13,409 bases of DNA, taken from NCBI GenBank assembly GCA_964492555.1, contig CAZBKQ010000061.1, positions 1-13,409 of the forward strand, given 5' to 3'. Below, one piece after another: positions 1 through 6,500 of the stretch. Source of the stretch: GCA-2709075 sp964492555 (GTDB taxonomy: Bacteria > Pseudomonadota > Alphaproteobacteria > MPNO01 > UBA2964). The first letter of the stretch is position 1; each line of letters opens with the position of its first letter. The notes under the pieces are model-generated. The model made no database searches. It was not told where the DNA came from and saw only the letters and a list, made by a program, of their open reading frames with translations. The translations under genes were made by a program, and so were the position numbers.

Positions 1-55
1 CCGCGAAGGCGGACGTACCGTCGGCGCAGGCGTCGTCGCGTCAATCTCTGAGTAA
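1..55 (+). CDS. tuf: Elongation factor Tu, C-terminal end only (partial)
   Basis: Reading from base 2, the codons give REGGRTVGAGVVASISE followed by TAA at 53-55. The REGGRTVGAGVV segment is the conserved end of domain III of bacterial EF-Tu, the GTPase that delivers aminoacyl-tRNA to the ribosome. Only 17 residues are visible, so nothing can be said about the GTPase domain. It ends 19 nt before the tRNA-Trp gene, so the two are probably co-transcribed. Many alphaproteobacteria carry two tuf copies, one before trpT-secE and one after fusA; this would be the former, and the second copy would lie just beyond the right edge (inference). The call rests on one short but very characteristic motif. 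Confidence 0.9.
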   Translation, partial: REGGRTVGAGVVASISE

Positions 56-74
56 TACGGCGGGCGTTCGAATT

Positions 75-150
75 AGGAGTGTAGCTCAACTGGCAGAGCA
101 CCGGTCTCCAAAACCGGGGGTTGGGGGTTCGAGTCCCTCCACTCCTGCCA
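75..150 (+). tRNA. trpT: tRNA-Trp (anticodon CCA)
   Basis: A complete 76-nt cloverleaf can be folded by hand. The acceptor stem is AGGAGTG (75-81) with CACTCCT (140-146). The D stem is GCTC (84-87) with GAGC (96-99). The anticodon stem is CCGGT (101-105) with ACCGG (113-117), and the loop CTCCAAA places anticodon CCA at 108-110, which reads the tryptophan codon UGG. The variable loop has 5 nt. The T arm is GGGGG (123-127) and CCCTC (135-139) around TTCGAGT. The discriminator is G147 and the 3' CCA (148-150) is encoded. A tRNA-Trp directly before secE-nusG is a familiar alphaproteobacterial arrangement. Confidence 0.98.
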
Positions 151-186
151 GTCCGCAGCGATAAACCCTTCAGGGCAATTTTGGTT

Positions 187-384
187 ATGGCGAAGACGAA
201 TCCGGTTCAGTTCCTGCAGGAAGTGCGGCGTGAGGTGGCGAAGGTTACCTGGCCCACCCGTAAGGAGACGACGATTTCGACTATAATGGTCTTTATCTTT
301 GTCACGATCGCGGCGCTGTTTTTCTTTCTTGTCGATCAGGCGCTGGCCGTTCTGGTGCGGCTGGTTCTGGGTATAGGAGCCTGA
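187..384 (+). CDS. secE: Preprotein translocase subunit SecE
   Basis: This 65-residue protein is the SecE subunit of the SecYEG inner-membrane channel, which it stabilises by clamping SecY. Residues 1-28 are cytoplasmic and amphipathic and carry the family signature VAKVTWPTRKET (about 17-28). A single hydrophobic span follows at about 30-49, then a second apolar stretch to the C terminus. It is the short one-span form found in most bacteria, unlike the three-span E. coli protein. ATG at 187 is chosen because it gives the usual MAKTNPVQFLQEV start; upstream in-frame starts run back into the tRNA. The ribosome binding site is weak: AGGG at 172-175 lies 11 nt upstream and sits in a small CCCT/AGGG inverted repeat, and an in-frame TTG at 181 would have better spacing. 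nusG starts 2 nt after the stop. Confidence 0.95.
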   Translation: MAKTNPVQFLQEVRREVAKVTWPTRKETTISTIMVFIFVTIAALFFFLVDQALAVLVRLVLGIGA

Positions 385-386
385 AA

Positions 387-917
387 ATGACGGCCCATTG
401 GTATGTCGTTCACGTTTATTCCGGTTTTGAGAACAAGGTCGCGCAATCCGTGCGCGAACAGGCGAAAAAGACCGGGATGGATGAATTGATCGAAGATGTG
501 CAGGTCCCGACCGAGGAGGTGGTGCATATGCGCCGCGGCGCCAAGGTCAGCTCCGAGCGCAAGTTTTTCCCGGGCTATGTGCTGGTCAAGATGGAAATGG
601 CGGATGAGGCATGGCATCTCATCAAGGACACGCCGAAGGTAACCGGATTTCTGGGAAGCGGTGGAAAGCCGTCGCCGATTTCGAATGCCGAGGCCGAACG
701 CATCATGCATCAGGTACAGGAAGGGATCGAACGGCCCAAGCCGATGATTTCCTTCGAGGTCGGCGAGCAGGTCCGGGTTTCGGACGGGCCGTTCAGTTCG
801 TTCAACGGGCTGGTCGAGGAAGTCGACGAAGAGAAGGCGCGGCTCAAGGTCGCCGTGTCGATTTTCGGCCGGGCAACACCGGTTGAGCTGGAATATTCAC
901 AGGTCGAGAAGCTTTAA
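387..917 (+). CDS. nusG: Transcription termination/antitermination factor NusG
   Basis: NusG (176 aa) binds the RNA polymerase clamp through its N-terminal NGN domain, suppresses pausing, and uses its C-terminal KOW domain to contact Rho or ribosomal protein S10. The NGN domain begins with the characteristic HWYVVHVYSGFENKVA, and FFPGYVLVKMEM follows. The KOW domain runs from about residue 126 to the end and includes GEQVRVSDGPFSSFNG and VSIFGRATPVELEYSQVEKL. Length and domains match ordinary bacterial NusG with no insertion. AGGAG at 375-379 lies 7 nt before ATG and overlaps the secE coding end, so secE and nusG are tightly coupled. The TAA stop is followed by a 91-nt structured spacer before rplK. 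Confidence 0.98.
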   Translation: MTAHWYVVHVYSGFENKVAQSVREQAKKTGMDELIEDVQVPTEEVVHMRRGAKVSSERKFFPGYVLVKMEMADEAWHLIKDTPKVTGFLGSGGKPSPISNAEAERIMHQVQEGIERPKPMISFEVGEQVRVSDGPFSSFNGLVEEVDEEKARLKVAVSIFGRATPVELEYSQVEKL

Positions 918-930
918 GGCGTTTCGGCAA

Positions 931-982
931 GCCGGGACCGATCCGGCATCACCCGTGGGAGGCCGGCCATGGCCGTACCACG
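931..982 (+). promoter_or_regulatory. Two hairpins before rplK; candidate L1 translational operator
   Basis: The nusG-rplK spacer holds two inverted repeats. The first is GCCGG (931-935) with CCGGC (943-947) and a 7-nt loop. The second is CGTGG (954-958) with CCACG (978-982), stacked through an asymmetric GA/GTA internal loop on GGCC (961-964) with GGCC (971-974) and a 6-nt loop. In E. coli and other bacteria L1 represses rplKA by binding an rRNA-like helix with an asymmetric internal loop in this position. The location and general shape fit, but I did not match a specific L1-site consensus, so the operator function is inference. Confidence 0.4.
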
Positions 983-1008
983 AACCTTAGGAAGGACTGA
1001 GGCATAAA

Positions 1009-1440
1009 ATGGCAAAGAAGATCGAGGGATACGTAAAATTGCAGGTTCCCGCCGGTCAGGCGAACCCGTCGCCGCCCATTGGGCCGGCGCTGGGTCAGGC
1101 TGGCCTGAACATCATGGAATTCTGCAAGGCGTTCAACGCACAGACCCAGAATGAGCAGCCCGGGGTTCCGATCCCCACCGTTATTACGGTGTTTGCGGAC
1201 AAGAGCTTTACCTTTGAAACCAAGATGCCGCCGGCGTCTTATTTCATCAAACAGGCGGCGAAGCTCAAGAAGGGTTCGGGCACGGCGGGCCGCGAGGTCG
1301 CTGGGTCTGTCTCCATGAACCAGCTGCGCGAGATCGCGGAAAAGAAGATGGCCGACCTCAATGCCTATGATGTCGAGGCGGCGAGCCGCATGCTGGCCGG
1401 ATCCGCCCGTTCGATGGGCATCGAAGTGACGGGAGAGTGA
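1009..1440 (+). CDS. rplK: 50S ribosomal protein L11
   Basis: L11 (143 aa) binds the GTPase-associated region of 23S rRNA at the base of the L7/L12 stalk, takes part in EF-Tu and EF-G function, and is needed for RelA activation. The N-terminal domain (about 1-70) contains the proline-rich SPPIGPALGQ (21-30), the region where thiostrepton-resistance substitutions occur in other species; the prolines are intact. The C-terminal rRNA-binding domain follows, with PPASYFIKQAAKLKKGSG and, near the end, AGSARSMGIEV. Length is typical. The start ATG is preceded by GAGG (999-1002) at 6-nt spacing, with a further AGGAAGG at 989-995. The TGA stop lies 2 nt before the rplA ATG. Confidence 0.98.
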   Translation: MAKKIEGYVKLQVPAGQANPSPPIGPALGQAGLNIMEFCKAFNAQTQNEQPGVPIPTVITVFADKSFTFETKMPPASYFIKQAAKLKKGSGTAGREVAGSVSMNQLREIAEKKMADLNAYDVEAASRMLAGSARSMGIEVTGE

Positions 1441-1442
1441 TC

Positions 1443-2153
1443 ATGGCTGCCGGAAAAAGAATGAAAAAAGCGAACGAAAACGTTGACCGCGAGGCGGAAC
1501 ACGCAATCGACGCCGCGGTAAAGCTGGTGAAGGAAAATGCCACCGCCAAGTTCGACGAGACCATCGAGGTCGCGATGAATTTGGGTGTCGATCCGCGTCA
1601 CGCGGACCAGATGGTGCGCGGCATGGTCAGCCTGCCGCACGGCACGGGTAAATCCATGCGCGTCGCGGTGTTTGCGCGCGGCGACAAGGCCGACGAGGCC
1701 AAGGCTGCGGGTGCTGACCTGGTTGGTGCCGAGGATCTGGCCGAAAAAGTCGAGTCTAGTGAAATCGAATTCGATCGCTGCATTGCCACGCCAGACCTGA
1801 TGCCGGTCGTTGGCAAGCTGGGCCGCGTTCTCGGCCCGCGCGGGCTGATGCCGAACCCGAAACTCGGCACGGTGACACAGGATGTCGCCGAGGCCGTTCA
1901 GGGCGCCAAAGGCGGTCAGGTGGAATTCCGGGTCGAAAAGGCCGGATTGATTCACGCCGGCGTCGGCAAGGCGAGCTTCGATGAAAAGGCGTTGGCGGAG
2001 AACGTCGCCGCGCTGGTCGGCGCGGTAAACCGGGCGAAGCCCAGCGGCGCCAAAGGAACGTATATCAAGCGGATTTCGATCAGTTCGACCATGGGGCCGG
2101 GCATCAAGCTGGATGTCGGTGCAGCCCTGGCGTCGGACGAGAGTGCCGCCTGA
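1443..2153 (+). CDS. rplA: 50S ribosomal protein L1
   Basis: L1 (236 aa) forms the mobile L1 stalk of the 50S subunit at the E site and, in many bacteria, represses its own rplKA mRNA. The family signature LMPNPKLGTVT is at residues 135-145, preceded by GRVLGPRG. The remaining sequence (ATPDLMPVVGKLG, KGGQVEFRVEKAGLIHAGVGK, KRISISSTMGPGIKLD) is standard L1 and the length is normal. ATG 1443 is preferred over the in-frame GTG at 1437 because GGGAG at 1431-1435 is 7 nt upstream of ATG, whereas GTG would leave no room. The gene ends in tandem in-frame stops, TGA then TAA (2151-2156). The gap to rplK is 2 nt, consistent with translational coupling. Confidence 0.98.
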   Translation: MAAGKRMKKANENVDREAEHAIDAAVKLVKENATAKFDETIEVAMNLGVDPRHADQMVRGMVSLPHGTGKSMRVAVFARGDKADEAKAAGADLVGAEDLAEKVESSEIEFDRCIATPDLMPVVGKLGRVLGPRGLMPNPKLGTVTQDVAEAVQGAKGGQVEFRVEKAGLIHAGVGKASFDEKALAENVAALVGAVNRAKPSGAKGTYIKRISISSTMGPGIKLDVGAALASDESAA

Positions 2154-2163
2154 TAATTGAATT

Positions 2164-2391
2164 CCCCCACGTTCGTCCATGCGGACGATGGGGGTAATCC
2201 GGGCCGGGGCGTATTGCCGGCCCAACCTGTCCGAGACTACAGGCCGCCCCTGGTCCATGGGGCATAATCGGGAAACCGGCCTGTACAGACAGTGGTGCAA
2301 CAAGCGTTTCGATCCCTCTTTGAGGGGCGTCGAACGTGGCTTGGACTTCTGGGACAGGCGATCCGGTCCCGCCGGATTCGCTGACGGGACC
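2164..2391 (+). promoter_or_regulatory. Structured rplJ leader; candidate L10(L12)4 autoregulatory region
   Basis: The 295-nt spacer between rplA and rplJ (2154-2448) holds at least four strong inverted repeats. (1) CCCCCA 2164-2169 with TGGGGG 2189-2194, continued by TCGTCC/GGACGA around loop ATGC. (2) GGGCCGG 2201-2207 with CCGGCCC 2217-2223. (3) 2305-2336, CGTT-TCGA-CCCTC against GAGGG-TCGAACG. (4) GGTCCCG 2365-2371 with CGGGACC 2385-2391, competing with TCCGG 2362-2366 / CCGGA 2372-2376. No T-tract follows any of them, so they are not intrinsic terminators, and I saw no convincing promoter. In E. coli and many other bacteria the L10-L7/L12 complex binds the rplJ leader and represses translation; position and structure fit. 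I did not match a consensus, so the L10 assignment is inferred from location. Confidence 0.6.
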
Positions 2392-2435
2392 AAACCAACC
2401 GGGTCTATGCCGGAAGCGGCGCAGATCCATAACGC

Positions 2436-2441
2436 AAGGAG
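2436..2441 (+). promoter_or_regulatory. Ribosome binding site deciding the rplJ TTG start
   Basis: AAGGAG lies 7 nt before TTG at 2449. It is the best Shine-Dalgarno match in the vicinity and fixes the start of rplJ at a non-ATG codon, which agrees with where L10 homology begins. It sits downstream of the hairpins of the leader. Confidence 0.88.
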
Positions 2442-2448
2442 ACTTTGC

Positions 2449-2967
2449 TTGGACCGAGTACAGAAGGAAGAGCTGGTTACCTCGCTGAATGGCGTATTCG
2501 GTTCCGCGAATCTCGTCGTCGTTACGCGCCCGGTGGGGCTGACGGTGGCGGAATCCACGGAACTCCGTTCCCGCATGCGGGAACAGGGCGCCCTTTTCAA
2601 GGTGACCAAGAATCGGCTCACCCGCCTTGCGCTCAAGGGGACACAGTTTGAACCCCTGTCGGACCTGTTCGTCGGGCCGACGGCGATCGCCTATTCTGAG
2701 GATCCCATTGCGGCCGCGAAGGTGGCCGTCAAATACGCCGATGACAATGAAAAGCTCGAAATCATCGGTGGAGGACTTTTTGATCAGGTCCTGGATCCGG
2801 CGGGAATTAAAAATCTCGCCAAATTGCCGTCACTTGACGAACTGCGTGGCAAGATCGTTGGCGTTCTCACTACGCCCGCGACCCGTATTGCCGGTGTGCT
2901 TCAGGCACCCGGCGGTCAGCTTGCCCGTGTCTTGCAGGCGCGTGCTTCCCAGGGCGAGGCAGCCTGA
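2449..2967 (+). CDS. rplJ: 50S ribosomal protein L10
   Basis: L10 (172 aa) anchors two or more L7/L12 dimers to 23S rRNA and so forms the base of the ribosomal stalk. The N-terminal rRNA-binding domain includes LTVAESTELRSRMREQG, FKVTKNRLTRLALKGT and LFVGPTAIAYS. The C-terminal part, from LPSLDELRGKIVGVL at about residue 126 to the end, is the helical region that binds L7/L12. The start is TTG: an AAGGAG lies 7 nt upstream and the translation from there (MDRVQKEELVTSLN) matches the usual L10 start and alphaproteobacterial length. The frame stays open 90 codons further upstream to an ATG at 2179, but that stretch is the structured leader and shows no L10 homology. The gap to rplL is 45 nt. Confidence 0.97.
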   Translation: MDRVQKEELVTSLNGVFGSANLVVVTRPVGLTVAESTELRSRMREQGALFKVTKNRLTRLALKGTQFEPLSDLFVGPTAIAYSEDPIAAAKVAVKYADDNEKLEIIGGGLFDQVLDPAGIKNLAKLPSLDELRGKIVGVLTTPATRIAGVLQAPGGQLARVLQARASQGEAA

Positions 2968-3012
2968 GCCACTACGACTTTATGAAACGCTTGAATAGCC
3001 AGGAGAAAGAAA

Positions 3013-3393
3013 ATGGCAGATCTTGAAAAAATCGTTGACGAACTTTCGTCGCTTACCGTCCTTGAGGCGGCTGAACTGAGCAACATGCTCGAAGAAAAAT
3101 GGGGCGTTACCGCCGCTGCGCCGGTTGCGGTCGCGGCCGCCGGTGGTGCCGCCGATGCCGGTGGCGAAGCCGCCGCGGAAAAGGATGAATTCGACGTCAT
3201 CCTGACCGGATTCGGTGACAAGAAGATCAACGTCATCAAGGAAGTCCGCGGCGTTACCGGTCTTGGCCTCAAGGAAGCCAAGGACCTTGTCGAGGGCGTG
3301 CCGAAGCCGCTCAAGGAAGGGGTTTCCAAGGACGAAGCCGAGGAAATCAAGAGCAAGCTCGAAGAAGCAGGCGCCACCGTCGAAGTCAAGTAA
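3013..3393 (+). CDS. rplL: 50S ribosomal protein L7/L12
   Basis: L7/L12 (126 aa) is the multicopy stalk protein that recruits and stimulates EF-Tu, EF-G, IF2 and release factors. The N-terminal dimerisation domain covers about 1-33 (ending EEKWGV). A flexible Ala/Gly/Val-rich hinge covers about 34-55. The factor-binding C-terminal domain covers about 57-126, with EFDVILTGFGDKKINVIKEV and TGLGLKEAKDLVEGVPKPLK. The start has AGGAG (3001-3005) at 7-nt spacing. It ends in tandem in-frame stops, TAA then TGA (3391-3396). The gene is immediately followed by an attenuator-like hairpin, which fits the need for more stalk protein than RNA polymerase. Confidence 0.98.
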   Translation: MADLEKIVDELSSLTVLEAAELSNMLEEKWGVTAAAPVAVAAAGGAADAGGEAAAEKDEFDVILTGFGDKKINVIKEVRGVTGLGLKEAKDLVEGVPKPLKEGVSKDEAEEIKSKLEEAGATVEVK

Positions 3394-3428
3394 TGACGCT
3401 GGCGTATATCGCAGATTGTCCGGTTGGT

Positions 3429-3467
3429 CCGGGCGGCGCCTCACCGCGCCGTCCGGCCCCGGTTTTT
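3429..3467 (+). terminator. Attenuator-like hairpin between rplL and rpoB
   Basis: An 11-bp stem pairs CCGGGCGGCGC (3429-3439) with GCGCCGTCCGG (3446-3456), with one G-U pair and a 6-nt loop. It is followed after CCCCGG by TTTTT (3463-3467). An alternative pairs CCGGG 3429-3433 with CCCGG 3458-3462 directly against the Ts and keeps the inner CGGCGC/GCGCCG helix. E. coli has a partial terminator (attenuator) at this same place that lowers rpoBC transcription relative to rplJL. Because rpoB has no clear promoter of its own here, read-through must be substantial, so partial termination is the likely role (inference). Confidence 0.65.
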
Positions 3468-3547
3468 GCGTTCAGTTTCAGGCGGACCGTATTCGGCTTC
3501 GCCACCCTATTTGTCTGATTATCGCCCCTAGCGATTAAGAGGTACCG

Positions 3548-6500
3548 ATGGCCACCAAGTCGTTCACCCAGCGCAAGCGCATCCGCAAGAGTTTCGGCCG
3601 GATCCAGGAAGTCGCGCCGATGCCGAACCTGATTGAGGTTCAGAAGGCGTCCTATGACAATTTCCTGCAGATCAATACCCCGGTTGAGGACAGGACCAGT
3701 TTCGGATTGCAGGCTGTTTTCGAGTCGGTTTTCCCGATCCGGGATTTTTCCGAAAATGGCACGCTTGAATTCGTGAAGTTCGAGCTTGAAGAGCCGAAAT
3801 ACGATGTTGAGGAATGCCAGCAGCGCGGCATGACCTATGCCGCCCCGCTGAAGCTGACGCTTCGGCTGGTGGTTTTCGATGTTGATGAGGAAACCGGCGC
3901 GCGCTCAATCCGCGACATCAAGGAGCAGGACGTCTATATGGGCGACATGCCGCTGATGACGGATAACGGTACTTTCGTCGTCAATGGCACCGAGCGTGTC
4001 ATTGTCTCCCAGATGCACCGTTCGCCCGGCGTGTTTTTTGATCACGACCGGGGCAAGACGCATTCCTCCGGAAAGCTTCTGTTCGCGGCGCGGGTCATTC
4101 CCTATCGTGGCTCCTGGCTCGATTTCGAGTTCGACGCCAAGGATCTTGTATATGTCCGCATCGACCGCCGCCGGAAGCTGCCCGCTACCACGCTGCTGAT
4201 GGCGCTGGATTCCCTGGAAACGCAAGCGGAGCGCGAAAAACGCGGTGCCGACGGTGAAATCATTCCGGCCGAGGAAGCGGTCGGCATGACGTCGGAAGAA
4301 ATCTTCGATTATTTCTATGACGAGATTGTATTCACCAAGGCGAAAAACGGCTGGAAAGTACCGTTTGACCCGGAAGCCTATCGTGGTGTGCGGCTGGTCA
4401 AGGATCTGATCGACGCCAAGACCGGAAAAGTTGTCGCGGAGGAAGGCACCCGCATGACGCCGCGCGTCGGCCGCAAACTGATTGAGGACGGATTCAAGGA
4501 ACAGCTTCTGGCGGACGAGGATCTCGTCGGGCGTTATCTGGCCGAAGACATCGTCAATTCGGAAACCGGTGAAATTTTTGCCGAGGCCGGCGAAGAGCTG
4601 GTTTTTGAGCTGGACAAAGAGGGCGAAATCGTTGGCGGCACGCTGAAAGAACTGATCGACGCCGGAATCAAGAAAATTCCGACCCTGGCGATCGGTGAGA
4701 ACGCCAGCGGACCGTATATTCGCAACACGCTCGCGGTGGACAAGAACTCCTCGCGCGTTGAAGCGCTGATGGATATTTATCGCGTTATGCGGCCGGGCGA
4801 ACCGCCGACGCCCGATACCGCCGAAGCGATGTTCAAAAGCCTGTTCTTCGACTCCGAGCGCTACGACTTGTCGTCCGTTGGCCGGGTGAAAATGAACGCC
4901 CGTATCGGTCAGGAAACCGAAGACTCGTTGCGCGTGCTGCGTAAGGAAGACATCCTCGCGGTCATCAAGATCATGGTCGATCTCAAGGATGGCCGGGGCG
5001 AGATTGACGATATCGATCATCTTGGCAACCGGCGCGTCCGTTCGGTCGGTGAGCTGATGGAAAATCAGTACCGCATCGGGCTGCTGCGTATGGAACGCGC
5101 CATCCGCGAGCGGATGAGCTCCGTCGAGCTTGATTCCGTCATGCCGCAGGACCTGATCAATGCCAAACCCGCGGCCGCCGCAGTGCGGGAATTCTTCGGG
5201 TCCTCACAGCTGTCGCAGTTTATGGATCAGACCAACCCGCTGAGCGAAATCACGCATAAGCGGCGTCTGTCGGCCCTGGGGCCGGGGGGGCTTACGCGCG
5301 AACGCGCCGGGTTTGAGGTCCGTGACGTGCATCCCACGCATTATGGCCGTATCTGCCCCATCGAGACACCGGAAGGACCCAATATCGGTCTGATCAACTC
5401 GCTGGCCACTTATGCGCGGGTTAATCAGTACGGTTTTATCGAAACGCCCTACCGGCAGGTCGAAAACGGCAAGGTTTCCGAAGAGGTTATTTACCTCTCG
5501 GCGATTGAGGAGGGGCGCTACACCATCGCCCAGGCGAATGCCCCGCTCGATAAGAACGGCAAGTTCGAGGAAGAGTTGGTGAGCTGCCGGTCCCACGGCG
5601 AATTCATGGTCGCTCGTCCGGAAGACATTGAATATATCGATGTCTCGCCGAAGCAGCTTGTTTCAGTTGCCTCAGCGCTTATTCCGTTTCTGGAAAACGA
5701 TGACGCCAACCGCGCCCTGATGGGGTCCAACATGATGCGTCAGGCCGTGCCGCTGGTGCGGGCCGAAGCGCCGCTGGTCGGCACCGGCATGGAAGAGGCC
5801 GTTGCACGCGGTTCGGGGGCGGCAATCGTCGCCCGGCGGACCGGTGTTGTCGACCAGATCGACGGCACGCGTATCGTTGTCCGCGCGACAGAGGAAAAGG
5901 AACTCTCCGCGCCGGGTGTCGACATTTATACGCTGCGGAAATTCCAGCGCTCCAACCAGAATACATGCATCAACCAGCGCCCGCTGGTGAAGGTCGGCGA
6001 CAATGTGGTTGCCGGCGATATCATCGCCGACGGTCCCTCGACCGAACTCGGCGAACTGGCGCTTGGGCGTAACGTGCTTGTCGCCTTCATGGCGTGGAAC
6101 GGGTACAACTTCGAGGATTCCATCCTGATCTCCGAGCGGATCGCGCGGGACGACGTCTTTACGTCGATCCATATTGAGGAATTCGAGATCATGGCCCGCG
6201 ATACCAAACTGGGTCAGGAGGAAATTACCCGCGATATTCCCAATGTCGGCGAAGAAGCGCTGAAAAATCTCGACGAGGCCGGCATTGTATACATCGGTGC
6301 AGAGGTCGGGCCTGGCGATGTGCTGGTCGGTAAGGTGACGCCGAAGGGCGAGAGCCCAATGACCCCGGAAGAAAAGCTCTTGCGGGCGATTTTCGGTGAA
6401 AAGGCCTCCGACGTGCGTGACACATCCTTGCGGCTGCCGCCGGGTGGTACCGGCACGATTGTCGAGGTGCGGGTCTTCTCGCGCCGGGGTGTTGACAAGG

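Noticed and set aside
166..175. CCCT-TC-AGGG inverted repeat before secE as a terminator
   Set aside because: A stem of 3-4 bp with a minimal loop and a short T-run is too weak; at most it partly hides the weak secE ribosome binding site.
121..186. N-terminal extension of SecE starting at a TTG inside tRNA-Trp (87-residue version)
   Set aside because: It overlaps the T arm and 3' end of an intact tRNA, lacks a ribosome binding site, and family SecE begins at the ATG at 187.
2258..2270. CATAAT at 2262-2267 as a -10 element of an rplJ promoter
   Set aside because: No acceptable -35 hexamer at 16-18 nt upstream; the match is isolated and lies in the structured leader.
1365..2636. 423-codon open frame on the minus strand across rplA and rplJ
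   Set aside because: It is antisense to conserved ribosomal genes. High-GC third-position bias commonly opens such frames; the translation shows no recognisable domain and there is no convincing promoter.
3466..3495. TTGCGT / TATTCG as a promoter for rpoB
   Set aside because: The spacer is 18 nt and both hexamers are poor; it also overlaps the T-tract of the attenuator. Too weak to call.
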